This document shows positions 6,940-13,626 of a stretch of DNA of 19,617 nt, in pieces. The translations under genes and the position numbers were made by a program. The notes beneath the pieces are model-generated. The model did no database searches, was not told where the DNA came from, and saw nothing but the letters and a program-made list of their open reading frames with translations. The stretch's first letter is position 1. Each line of letters starts with the position of its first letter. This DNA is from DTDX01 sp964608455 (GTDB taxonomy: Archaea; Thermoproteota; Bathyarchaeia; 40CM-2-53-6; DTDX01). Where the stretch lies: the NCBI GenBank assembly GCA_964608455.1, contig CAZSNM010000022.1:1-19617 (forward strand), in the 5' to 3' direction.

Positions 6940-7656
6940 ATGGAAGAAAAAGGTTTGCTTGAACCTCAAGCTTATAAAGCATTAGCTAATAAATCCAGAC
7001 TTGAAATTCTTCATTTACTTTATAAACGTCCTATGAGTGTAGAAGAAATAGCTGAAGAAATTAATCTTCAACCAATAACTGTACGTCATCATCTACGCAT
7101 TTTAGAAGAAGCAGGTTTAATAATGCAAAAAGAACATCGAATAGGTAAGGCTGGAAGACCATGCGTAAAATATGAAATTTTGAAATCATTTCATCCACTT
7201 AGCTTTCCAAAGCGGCAATATTTAACGCTTTTAACATTTCTTGTTAAAATTATAGATCTTTCACTAGGTGAGAAAAAAGCTATAGAGCTTTTTAAAAAAG
7301 CTGGATTTGAAATGGGTTTAAATATATTAAAAAAGCTTGAAGCAAAATATGATATAAAAGAATGGACTCCAGAAACCTTTAAAGAATTTTTTATAGAAAA
7401 ATATTTAAGAGAAGAAGGTTTTGAACCTGAAATTATTGAAGTAAACAAAAAAGTTGCATATAGACTTCACAATTGTGTATTTTTCGAATTAGCCTTAGAT
7501 AAACCAGAAATAATATGTGATATTTTTCATGAAAGCTTTAATAAGGGAGTAAGCAGTGCGCTTGAAAATAAAGTACGCTTTTTAAGACTTAAATGCTTAG
7601 CTCATGGAGATCCATATTGTGAGCATGTATGTGAATGGATTTCTTATCAACAATAA
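6940..7656 (+). CDS. ArsR-type HTH regulator with V4R-like sensor domain
   Basis: Residues about 9-80 form a winged helix-turn-helix of the ArsR kind (ALANKSRLEILHLLYKRPMS, then EEIAEEINLQPITVRHHLRILEEAGL). Residues about 95-236 resemble the V4R (4-vinyl-reductase-like) ligand or metal-sensing domain, which in many archaeal regulators ends in a Cys-rich GDPYC motif. Here C219, H222, C227, H229 and C231 cluster at the end, with HNC (177-179) and C193 earlier, so a metal or Fe-S cofactor or a bound small molecule is plausible. The ATG has a clear AAAGGTGA ribosome-binding site 5 bases upstream. It is divergent from the trp operon with a 202-base shared promoter region, making it a candidate trp or aromatic-pathway regulator; that link is inference. 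The ligand is unknown. Confidence 0.85.
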   Translation: MEEKGLLEPQAYKALANKSRLEILHLLYKRPMSVEEIAEEINLQPITVRHHLRILEEAGLIMQKEHRIGKAGRPCVKYEILKSFHPLSFPKRQYLTLLTFLVKIIDLSLGEKKAIELFKKAGFEMGLNILKKLEAKYDIKEWTPETFKEFFIEKYLREEGFEPEIIEVNKKVAYRLHNCVFFELALDKPEIICDIFHESFNKGVSSALENKVRFLRLKCLAHGDPYCEHVCEWISYQQ

Positions 7657-7703
7657 AAAAATAATGGTTATTTAATTGTTGCTAAAAATCACTTTTAAGT
7701 TTT
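7648..7703 (+). terminator. possible terminator after the ArsR/V4R regulator
   Basis: Inverted repeat CAACAAT (7648-7654) / ATTGTTG (7675-7681) spans the stop codon and is followed by T-runs at 7692-7695 and 7699-7703. The 20-base loop makes the hairpin weak, so the T-runs are the more likely archaeal signal. The rest of the 76-base gap to the next, convergent gene holds nothing recognisable. Confidence 0.3.
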
Positions 7704-7732
7704 TAACTGCTTAACTTTTGATTTATTATAAG

Positions 7733-8254
7733 CTAAAATTCATACCAGGGATACTTTATTCTAAGAGTTTTTCTTAATTGTTCATCCAAGATTTTGTTTA
7801 AACTCTTTTGTTTTTGAGACAATGGTAATTTTTGGAGAATATGATGGGGACCAACAGCTGTGATGGGGCTTTGTTGAGCTATAGTTATAGGTTTTGGTGG
7901 AATAGATTTTAATTCATTTATTATTTTTTTACTTGCTTCTTCTAATGAAAGATTTTTTTCTTGAATTTCCTTTGTTAAATTTCTTATTAATGGTTTAGGT
8001 ATGGGCCTAAATCCATATGGAAAATCATCAATTTCATCTTTTTTAATTTCTTCATCAAGTTTAACTCCTATACCTATAGGATTTGCTTTAAAAATTGTAT
8101 CGAGCTTAATAATCCATGCTTCTTCATTATTGCTGAAAACTATATCCCAAAAACCTGAAGCGTTTCTGCTAATTAAAACCTTCCAGTTATTAGGCTTTTT
8201 ATTATAATTCTTGAATACTTCATGTAAAATTTCTTCATAGCTTTGTATTTCCAA
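7733..8254 (-). CDS. hypothetical protein, 173 aa, not recognised
   Basis: I do not recognise this family. The protein is soluble, with no signal peptide or membrane segment. The first 60 residues (FWDIVFSNNEEAWIIKLD and surroundings) look like a small alpha/beta fold. The middle (about 75-118) is charged, with FPYGFRPIPKPLI followed by an amphipathic helix. The tail has a Pro/Gln/His-rich stretch (SIPPKPITIAQQSP, VGPHHILQKLP) and ends in a basic helix with KYPWYEF. It starts with TTG. A TATA-like TTTATATTAA on the minus strand (8271-8280) is centred 22 bases before the TTG, suggesting a leaderless mRNA. An ATG 10 bases upstream is out of frame. It is convergent with the regulator gene and upstream in orientation of nothing obvious. 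That it is a real gene is supported by its length and codon-like composition. Confidence 0.65.
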   Translation of the reverse strand: MEIQSYEEILHEVFKNYNKKPNNWKVLISRNASGFWDIVFSNNEEAWIIKLDTIFKANPIGIGVKLDEEIKKDEIDDFPYGFRPIPKPLIRNLTKEIQEKNLSLEEASKKIINELKSIPPKPITIAQQSPITAVGPHHILQKLPLSQKQKSLNKILDEQLRKTLRIKYPWYEF

Positions 8255-8343
8255 TTTTACTCATTAAAAATTAATATAAAGGGTAGATTTAAATAATATA
8301 GTTAAGCAAAAGGATTTAACAATCAGCTAAAGGAGCATTCCAT

Positions 8344-8979
8344 CTAAGTTTTCTTTATGAAGAAGCTGGTAATAAAAGGATTAAAAATAATTTCAGCTGC
8401 TTTAAGATCCTCTAATTTATTAATGTTAAAAAAACTTAGCAATTTTGAATCATACTTTTTAAGTTCTTCTATAGGAACATAAACCACATTTTTTAATTTA
8501 TTAATTACCTTTGAAATTTTTAACTCTCCTTTTTTTAAAGCATCCTCAATTAAGGGAATAATTGTGTTTACCTTATAAACAGAGTGAAGTGGTTCAATAT
8601 ATCCATTAGGCCATTTTGGAATTGCTGCATCAAATCCGTTAGCACATTTAAAAAGATGTTTTAATAAATTTGTGTTTATAAATGGTGAATCGCATGGTAA
8701 TACGAGACTATAATCTATACTTGCTATTTTCATTCCAGTTAACATTCCAACTAAAGGACTTTGAATATTAAAAATATCCTTCACTATAATAATGTTTTTT
8801 GGAAGCAAATTTTTATAAAATTCTTCTTTATCCTTAACCACTACAATAACTTTATCTACAACTTCTAAAGCCACATTTATTACGTAGATTATCAAAGGTT
8901 TACCTCTCAAATTCAGTAAGGCCTTATCTTTACCTAATCTTGAACTTTTTCCACCAGCTAAAATTATAGCGGTTTTCAA
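8344..8979 (-). CDS. mobA: MobA-like molybdenum cofactor guanylyltransferase
   Basis: MobA-type enzymes attach GMP (or CMP in relatives) to molybdopterin to make the dinucleotide cofactor. The nucleotide-binding motif LAGGKSSRLGKDKALL (7-22, with R14 and K19) opens the protein, and a metal-binding aspartate sits in LPCDSPF (D97). The 211-residue length is normal, with a slightly extended, poorly conserved-looking C-terminus. The start is TTG, with GAGGG about 10 bases upstream. The family also includes other sugar-phosphate and cofactor nucleotidyltransferases (MobB/MocA, CofC-like), so substrate is inferred. It fits because FwdB and FwdD, encoded 9-10 kb away, need a Mo/W-bis(pterin guanine dinucleotide) cofactor. 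Confidence 0.85.
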   Translation of the reverse strand: MKTAIILAGGKSSRLGKDKALLNLRGKPLIIYVINVALEVVDKVIVVVKDKEEFYKNLLPKNIIIVKDIFNIQSPLVGMLTGMKIASIDYSLVLPCDSPFINTNLLKHLFKCANGFDAAIPKWPNGYIEPLHSVYKVNTIIPLIEDALKKGELKISKVINKLKNVVYVPIEELKKYDSKLLSFFNINKLEDLKAAEIIFNPFITSFFIKKT

Positions 8980-9040
8980 GCTGCTTTAACCCTCAAGGGA
9001 TAAATTCATTACATAATCTAAGCCTATAAGACCATATATA

Positions 9041-9053
9041 ACTATATATAAAA
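9041..9053 (+). promoter_or_regulatory. TATA box for a probably leaderless glycoside hydrolase mRNA
   Basis: ACTATATATAAAA is centred about 26 bases before the ATG at 9073, exactly where transcription would begin at or next to the start codon. No Shine-Dalgarno is visible, since the bases between are T-rich. This supports a leaderless transcript and the ATG at 9073 over the TTG at 9070. Confidence 0.55.
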
Positions 9054-9072
9054 GCATTTTTATTTTGTTTTG

Positions 9073-10137
9073 ATGAGCTTGATTAAATTTGGTATTTGTA
9101 TTGATGATGCTTGGCGATATATGGGTTTAAAGCCCCCTCCATCAATAGTAATCCCTCATATTTTTCTTTCATCTTTTCTATCTAAAAAAATTAAGACCTT
9201 AAAACCTAGTTTTCTCTATAAGAAAGTTAAATTAAATTCGGTTAACTCCTTAGCTGAAACCTTAACCAAAGTTAAAATAGATTATGTTAGATTTTGGCTT
9301 CAATGGAACTTTATTCAACCTAAATTATTAAGTATTAACGATTTTCAATATAATTGGAATGCATTAGATCACTTTATTAATACATTAAAGCAAGCTGGTA
9401 TAGGGCTTTTACCAGTTGTTGGTTGCGGATATCAAAGAATGCTTCCTGAAAGTATAGATCCAACTAAAAATCCAAATGAATATATAAAGGCTATTTATGA
9501 ATCTACTAGAGAAATTGTTCATAGATATAGGAATTTAATTAAAATTTGGCAAATTGAAAATGAGCCTAACTGGTGGTTTGCTCATTATGCAGCTGGTTGG
9601 CGTAAAGGCTTAATTTGGATAGATCCTGTTAAAGGTTTAAAATTTAAGCAAATGCTTCTTTCATCTCTTAAAGAAGCTGTAAAAAATGAAGATGAAAGTG
9701 CTCAAATAGTAATTAATTTAGAGGTTGATAGAAAAATTAAAGATTTATCTTTTTATGCGCAATACTGCGATATTATAGGTTTAGATTATTACCCAAATTA
9801 TTCTCATGCTAAACCTATAGATGTTTCAACTTTAATTCCTAAAGCTAAAAAAATTTTTGAGGAAACTGGAAAAGAAACAATTGTTTGCGAAACTGGCTAT
9901 CCATCTGGGCCATCTTGGCTCGGATATAATAAAACACTTCAAGCTGTTTATATTAAAAAGCTTGAGGAAACTCTAACTAATGAAGATTTAATTAAATGCG
10001 TTTTTATATGGAGGTTATCCGATAGTGAATGGCGTTCTTTTCCAGAGCATGAAAACCATTTTGGGCTTATAGAAGCTGATGGAACACCTAAACCTTCATG
10101 GCACACTTATTTAAACTGGATTGAAAAATTTAAATAA
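9073..10137 (+). CDS. intracellular glycoside hydrolase, clan GH-A-like TIM barrel
   Basis: The protein has 354 residues from ATG 9073. The adjoining TTG at 9070 would add one residue. The pattern is that of a retaining clan GH-A glycosidase. YVRFWLQWNFIQP is a barrel strand with substrate-contacting aromatics. IWQIENEPNWW carries the acid/base Glu (E164) after the conserved Asn. TIVCETGYPSG carries the nucleophile Glu (E273). Near the C-terminus VFIWRLSDSEW, then HFGLIEADGTPKPSWHTY, is the usual barrel end in cellulase/beta-mannanase/beta-glucosidase-like families. There is no signal peptide, membrane anchor or carbohydrate-binding module, so it acts in the cytoplasm. Specificity (beta-glucan, mannan, galactan or an endogenous glycoside) cannot be told. 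The N-terminal 55 residues, with DDAWRYMG, are unusual. Confidence 0.8.
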   Translation: MSLIKFGICIDDAWRYMGLKPPPSIVIPHIFLSSFLSKKIKTLKPSFLYKKVKLNSVNSLAETLTKVKIDYVRFWLQWNFIQPKLLSINDFQYNWNALDHFINTLKQAGIGLLPVVGCGYQRMLPESIDPTKNPNEYIKAIYESTREIVHRYRNLIKIWQIENEPNWWFAHYAAGWRKGLIWIDPVKGLKFKQMLLSSLKEAVKNEDESAQIVINLEVDRKIKDLSFYAQYCDIIGLDYYPNYSHAKPIDVSTLIPKAKKIFEETGKETIVCETGYPSGPSWLGYNKTLQAVYIKKLEETLTNEDLIKCVFIWRLSDSEWRSFPEHENHFGLIEADGTPKPSWHTYLNWIEKFK

Positions 10138-10170
10138 GTTTATATTTTTCATCTTCATAAAATGAATTTT

Positions 10171-10176
10171 AGAGGT
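10171..10176 (+). promoter_or_regulatory. ribosome-binding site deciding a TTG start
   Basis: AGAGGT lies 7 bases before TTG 10184-10186. An in-frame stop occurs at 10163-10165 and there is no in-frame ATG until codon 10, inside the first CBS motif. TTG is therefore the supported start. Confidence 0.55.
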
Positions 10177-10183
10177 TTTTGTT

Positions 10184-10627
10184 TTGAATCAAATTTTAGT
10201 AGAGGAATGCATGAGCAAACCTGTTAAAAGCGTTAATATTGAAGCTAATGTGCGAACAGTAGTTAAAGAAATGAATAAGCATAAAATTGCATCAATACTA
10301 GTTGTTGATAACAATGGGAAACCCGTTGGCGTAATAACTGAACGTGACATTCTTCAAAGGGTAATAGAAGAAAATCAAAGTTTAGATTTAACTAAAGCAA
10401 AAGATATTATGTCATCTCCAATTCACTATATAAATTCTAAAAAAACAATAAAGGAAGCTTGTGAATTAATGGTTCTTTTTAAACTGAAAAGGTTAATTGT
10501 AATTGATGAAAATAAACCAGTAGGCATAATTACTATAGCAGATATTATAAAAAAAGTTTTAAACTTGCATAAGGAGCTTTTAGAAGATTGGGAAAAAAAC
10601 TTAATAAATGCTTGGGAATCATTTTAA
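10184..10627 (+). CDS. tandem CBS-domain protein
   Basis: This 147-residue protein has two CBS domains and little else. CBS1 spans about 7-62 (MSKPVKSVN at the start, VGVITERDIL at 48-57) and CBS2 about 73-128 (IMSSPIHYIN, VGIITIADII). A Bateman pair of this kind binds adenosyl nucleotides (AMP, ATP, SAM or NAD in relatives) in the cleft and senses energy or methylation state. The asymmetry (TERD in the first, TIAD in the second) suggests one stronger nucleotide site. The short tail, LHKELLEDWEKNLINAWESF, is an acidic amphipathic helix. There is no enzymatic or DNA-binding domain, so it probably acts through a partner. It follows the glycoside hydrolase by 46 bases and may be cotranscribed with it. 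No specific function can be assigned. Confidence 0.88.
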   Translation: MNQILVEECMSKPVKSVNIEANVRTVVKEMNKHKIASILVVDNNGKPVGVITERDILQRVIEENQSLDLTKAKDIMSSPIHYINSKKTIKEACELMVLFKLKRLIVIDENKPVGIITIADIIKKVLNLHKELLEDWEKNLINAWESF

Positions 10628-10631
10628 ATTA

Positions 10632-10952
10632 TTAAGAACTTATTTTTTTTAATGTTTCTTCTAAAAATTTTTCTCCTTTTAAAAGAAGTTTTCGTCCTTC
10701 ATCAGTTATTTCATAATATTTTCTGGTTGGCCCCTTTCCCTCTTTTTTTTCTTCCTTTAAAGAAATGTATCCTCCTTTAACAAGTTTATAAAGAACTACG
10801 TAAGCTGTAACAGCACCTGGTTTAAATCCATATTTTTCTTGAATAAGCTTTCTTATTTCATATCCGTATTTAGGTTTATCCTTAAGCAAACTTAGAATAT
10901 ATAACCATAGGTTTTCTACAGTCATTTTCTTCACTAATCTTTCGTAAGCCAT
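10632..10952 (-). CDS. PadR-family transcriptional regulator
   Basis: The 106 residues make a single winged helix-turn-helix of the PadR type: WLYILSLLKDKPKYGYEIRK, then a recognition-helix region with PGAVTAYVVLYKLVKGGYI, and the wing with KGPTRKYYEITDEGRKLL. The C-terminal helix (LLKGEKFLEETLKKIS) is short, so it belongs to the small PadR subfamily that dimerises through this helix. It stands tail-to-tail with the CBS gene (4 bases between stops) and is divergent from the inositol-phosphate synthase gene with a short shared promoter region, so it may control that gene or itself. On the minus strand CTTAAAAAGC, about 28 bases before the ATG, suggests a leaderless message. Ligand unknown. Confidence 0.9.
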   Translation of the reverse strand: MAYERLVKKMTVENLWLYILSLLKDKPKYGYEIRKLIQEKYGFKPGAVTAYVVLYKLVKGGYISLKEEKKEGKGPTRKYYEITDEGRKLLLKGEKFLEETLKKISS

Positions 10953-10997
10953 TTTTTACTCAACCAACTTTCCTATGCTTTTTAAGTTAACAGTTAA

Positions 10998-11009
10998 ATT
11001 TATATTTAA
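10998..11009 (+). promoter_or_regulatory. TATA box of the inositol-phosphate synthase gene
   Basis: ATTTATATTTAA would place transcription start near 11028-11030. That is downstream of the first possible ATG (11016) but about 35 bases upstream of the preferred ATG (11064), which has its own GAGGAG ribosome-binding site (11052-11057, 6 bases away). Promoter and ribosome-binding site agree on the shorter protein. Confidence 0.55.
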
Positions 11010-11063
11010 GGCTTTATGAAACTATTTTATAGTTATGAAATAGTCTCTGTTGAGGAGAAGCCC

Positions 11064-12158
11064 ATGAAAGAAATTAGAGTAGGAGTTATAGGCGTAGGAA
11101 ACTGCTTTGCTGGGCTTGTGCAAGGAATAGAATATTATAGAAGAAATCCAGATAAAACAGTTATTGGAATCATGCATGAAGATATAGGAGGTTACAAAAT
11201 TTTTGATATAAAATTTGTTTCAGCTTTTGACGTGGCTGAAAACAAAATTGGAAAAACTCTTGATGAAGCTATTTATCAACCTCCAAACTGTGTTGATTGG
11301 TTACCTAAAGTTCCAAAAATAGAAACTATTGTTAAGGAAGCTCCCATTCTAGATGGTGTTGGCGTTTATGTAGAGAAAATGATTAAACCAATTAAGCAAA
11401 CAAAAAGTGATGAAGAGTTAAAACGGGAAATAATTAAAGAGTTAAAAGATACTGGAACAGAAATGCTTCTTAATTATCTTCCAGTAGGAAGTGAAAAAGC
11501 TGTTAGATATTGGAGCACTATAGCTTTAGAAGCTGGAGTTGGAATGATAAATTGCATGCCTGTTTTTATTGCTTCAGATAAAAATTGGGCTGAAAAATTT
11601 GAAAGAAAAAAGCTTCCTATAATAGGTGATGATATTAAAGGTCAGGTTGGCGCTACAATTTTAAATCGTGTTCTAGCTAAATTATGCGATGATAGAGGAA
11701 CAATCATAGATCAAATGTATCAAATAAATGTTGGTGGAAACACAGATTTTGCAAATATGCTTGAAAGATCAAGGCTTATTTCAAAGAAAATTTCTAAAAC
11801 AGAGGCTGTTCAAAGCCAATTAACTCAAAGATTAAGCGATGATAAAATATATGTAGGGCCATCCGATTTTCTTCCATTCTTAGGAAATACAAAAATATGC
11901 TATATTAATATTAAGGGAAGAATGTTTGCAGATAGACCATTTGAAATAGAATGTAAATTAACTGTGGATGATAAAGCAAATTCTGCTGGTGTAGCTGTAG
12001 ATGCAATAAGATGCCTCAAATTAGCTCTTGATAGAGGGATAGGTGGCCCTCTTATTTCACCATCAGCTTATTTAATGAAGCACCCTCCAATTCAATATAG
12101 TGATGCTGAAGCTAAAATATTAATGGAAAAATATATTGCTGGAGAAATCGAAAGATAA
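11064..12158 (+). CDS. ino1: inositol-3-phosphate synthase (MIPS)
   Basis: The enzyme converts glucose 6-phosphate to L-myo-inositol 1-phosphate with catalytic NAD. From the preferred ATG it has 364 residues, as in the archaeal/actinobacterial subfamily. The Rossmann motif VGVIGVGNCFAGL starts at residue 6. NVGGNTDFANML and SDFLPFLGNTK are the conserved catalytic-domain motifs. In archaea the product feeds archaetidylinositol lipids or, in hyperthermophiles, the solute di-myo-inositol phosphate. Neither partner enzyme is in the window, so the use is unknown. The frame is open back to an ATG at 11016, but that adds 16 residues ahead of the dinucleotide-binding strand and lies too close to the TATA box. 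It is divergent from the PadR gene, a possible regulator, and 59 bases upstream of eL13. Confidence 0.93.
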   Translation: MKEIRVGVIGVGNCFAGLVQGIEYYRRNPDKTVIGIMHEDIGGYKIFDIKFVSAFDVAENKIGKTLDEAIYQPPNCVDWLPKVPKIETIVKEAPILDGVGVYVEKMIKPIKQTKSDEELKREIIKELKDTGTEMLLNYLPVGSEKAVRYWSTIALEAGVGMINCMPVFIASDKNWAEKFERKKLPIIGDDIKGQVGATILNRVLAKLCDDRGTIIDQMYQINVGGNTDFANMLERSRLISKKISKTEAVQSQLTQRLSDDKIYVGPSDFLPFLGNTKICYINIKGRMFADRPFEIECKLTVDDKANSAGVAVDAIRCLKLALDRGIGGPLISPSAYLMKHPPIQYSDAEAKILMEKYIAGEIER

Positions 12159-12217
12159 AAATTGTTAATTTGAAATGGCGAAAAACTCAAAAGAAAGTTT
12201 TTTAATTTTTAAAGCTT

Positions 12218-12424
12218 ATGAAAAAACCTTTAATAAGGCCTATAGTTAAGCATAAAGGCGTAACGCGTGAAGGTAGAGGATTTAGCTTAAAGGAGCTTAA
12301 AGAAGCAGGATTAACAATAGATTTAGCTAAAAAACTTAATATAGCAATTGATAAGCGAAGAAGCAGCTTAAGAAAAGAAAATGTAGAAACATTAAAGGAG
12401 TTAATTAAAAATCTTAAGCAATAA
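12218..12424 (+). CDS. rpl13e: 50S ribosomal protein L13e (eL13)
   Basis: This small basic protein of 68 residues carries the eL13 core GRGFSLKELKEAGL, LAKKLNIAIDKRRSS and then ENVETLKELIKNLK. The archaeal form is much shorter than the eukaryotic one and this length is normal. It binds 23S rRNA on the large subunit. The family is known from Thermoproteota/TACK and eukaryotes and is missing from Euryarchaeota, so it helps place the organism. Its last 11 bases overlap the end of the convergent HAD gene. The 59 bases upstream show no clear TATA box, so it may be read from the inositol-phosphate synthase promoter. Confidence 0.93.
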   Translation: MKKPLIRPIVKHKGVTREGRGFSLKELKEAGLTIDLAKKLNIAIDKRRSSLRKENVETLKELIKNLKQ

Positions 12425-13145
12425 CTTTAAGCAAATTTATTAATTCACTAATGGTTTTTACTTCATAATCTGCTTTAATATTATCATTAACTTCATAATA
12501 TTTATTGTTTAACTTTGCTTCTCCACTTGTAATTAAAATTGCAATCATTCCAGCTGCTTTAGCGCCCTTTACATCATAGTTTGGATCATCTCCTACAAAA
12601 ACGATTTCCTTAACACTTAAGTTTAAAGAAGCTGCAAGTTTCAAAAATAAAATTGGATTTGGTTTTCTCCAACCAATTTCTCCCGAAATCACTATTGAAT
12701 TAAAAAATTTAAGTAAATCTCCTTTTTTCAAAATTTCATAAACTGTTGCTGGATTTGTAAAGTTTGAAATTAACCCAAGTTTATAATTTTGTTTTAAAAG
12801 AGATAAAGTATCATAAACTTCTTTTGGAATTTTTGCAGATTCTATATAAGGCTTAAAATAAGCTTTAATGCTTTCCTCTAAAATTTGTTCCTCAGATGCT
12901 TTATCAAAACCTAGCTTTATTAAAGCTTCTTTTAACCAAACCTTGTTATGAATTTCTCTCTCTGTTTCTTTTCTAATTTTTAAATAATTTAAAGCGGTTT
13001 CTTCATAAAACATTTTAAATGTGGAGAAATCTTTTTTAAATCCATGCTTTTTTAATACTTCATAAAGATTTTTTAATGCTTCCCCCTCTTTTTCCTCAAT
13101 TTTAACTAATGTTCCAATTAAATCGAAGGCTACTGCTTTAATCAA
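12414..13145 (-). CDS. HAD-superfamily hydrolase with altered motif I
   Basis: This 243-residue soluble HAD-type protein has a helical cap domain (about 18-105) inserted after motif I. Motif I is AFDLIGTLV: the nucleophile D8 is present, but the usual second Asp two residues later is replaced by Ile (I10). In HAD phosphatases that residue is the general acid/base, while haloacid dehalogenases and some others also lack it. Motif II is LISNFTNP (S127), motif III the Lys in WRKPNP (K161), and motif IV VFVGDDPNYDVKGAKAAG (D186, D187, D191). The overall shape is that of the haloacid-dehalogenase/phosphoglycolate-phosphatase branch. It may be a weak phosphatase, a dehalogenase-like enzyme or a binding protein. 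It starts with TTG, and no in-frame ATG precedes motif I. Confidence 0.85.
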   Translation of the reverse strand: MIKAVAFDLIGTLVKIEEKEGEALKNLYEVLKKHGFKKDFSTFKMFYEETALNYLKIRKETEREIHNKVWLKEALIKLGFDKASEEQILEESIKAYFKPYIESAKIPKEVYDTLSLLKQNYKLGLISNFTNPATVYEILKKGDLLKFFNSIVISGEIGWRKPNPILFLKLAASLNLSVKEIVFVGDDPNYDVKGAKAAGMIAILITSGEAKLNNKYYEVNDNIKADYEVKTISELINLLKVIA

Positions 13146-13221
13146 TTTTTATTCACTTTTGTTTTAAATTTAAGTAAAACTTTTATTAATTTTTTACTTT
13201 TATTTTTAATTGAGTTAAAGT

Positions 13222-13626
13222 TTGAAAAATGGAAAAGTTTGTTTAAAAAATAAATGTTATAAATGTTGCATTAAAACTGAAATGCTATTAAGCATAAATG
13301 ATGTTGAAAAAATTAAAAGTTTAGGTTTTAAAGAAGATTATTTTTTAATCAAAAGAAATGGCTGGTTAAAGCTTAAAAATAAGCATGGAAAATGCATTTT
13401 TTTAAAAAATGGAAAATGCATTATATATAATTTTAGACCTTTAGGTTGTCGACTTTATCCTTTAATTTATGATGAAAGTAAAGGATTAACAATTGATAAA
13501 TTATGCCCTTTTAATAAAGAGTTTAAAGCTTCAAAAACAGATAGAAAAGTTTTAATCAAGTTTATTAGAATTCTTAAAAAAGAAAGAATTGAAAGACTAA
13601 AGATTCATAATACCCATTGTTTCTAA
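13222..13626 (+). CDS. YkgJ-family Cys-cluster protein
   Basis: The 134 residues carry eight cysteines in the YkgJ pattern: C7, C12, C15 and C16 near the N-terminus, then C58, C66, C76 and C95, with the typical GKCIIYNFRPLGCRLYP segment. The family is predicted to bind zinc or an Fe-S cluster. Its role is not settled, and protein modification or metal handling have been suggested. The start must be TTG (13222-13224): an in-frame stop lies at 13216-13218, and the next ATG would lose the first four cysteines. The upstream region is T-rich and lacks a Shine-Dalgarno, so it may be leaderless. Its last 30 bases overlap the end of mch on the other strand. Confidence 0.85.
   Translation: MKNGKVCLKNKCYKCCIKTEMLLSINDVEKIKSLGFKEDYFLIKRNGWLKLKNKHGKCIFLKNGKCIIYNFRPLGCRLYPLIYDESKGLTIDKLCPFNKEFKASKTDRKVLIKFIRILKKERIERLKIHNTHCF

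Noticed and set aside
11016..11063. Longer start for inositol-phosphate synthase (ATG 11016).
   Set aside because: It lies about 7 bases from the TATA box, lacks a ribosome-binding site, and adds residues before the Rossmann strand. ATG 11064 has GAGGAG at 6 bases.
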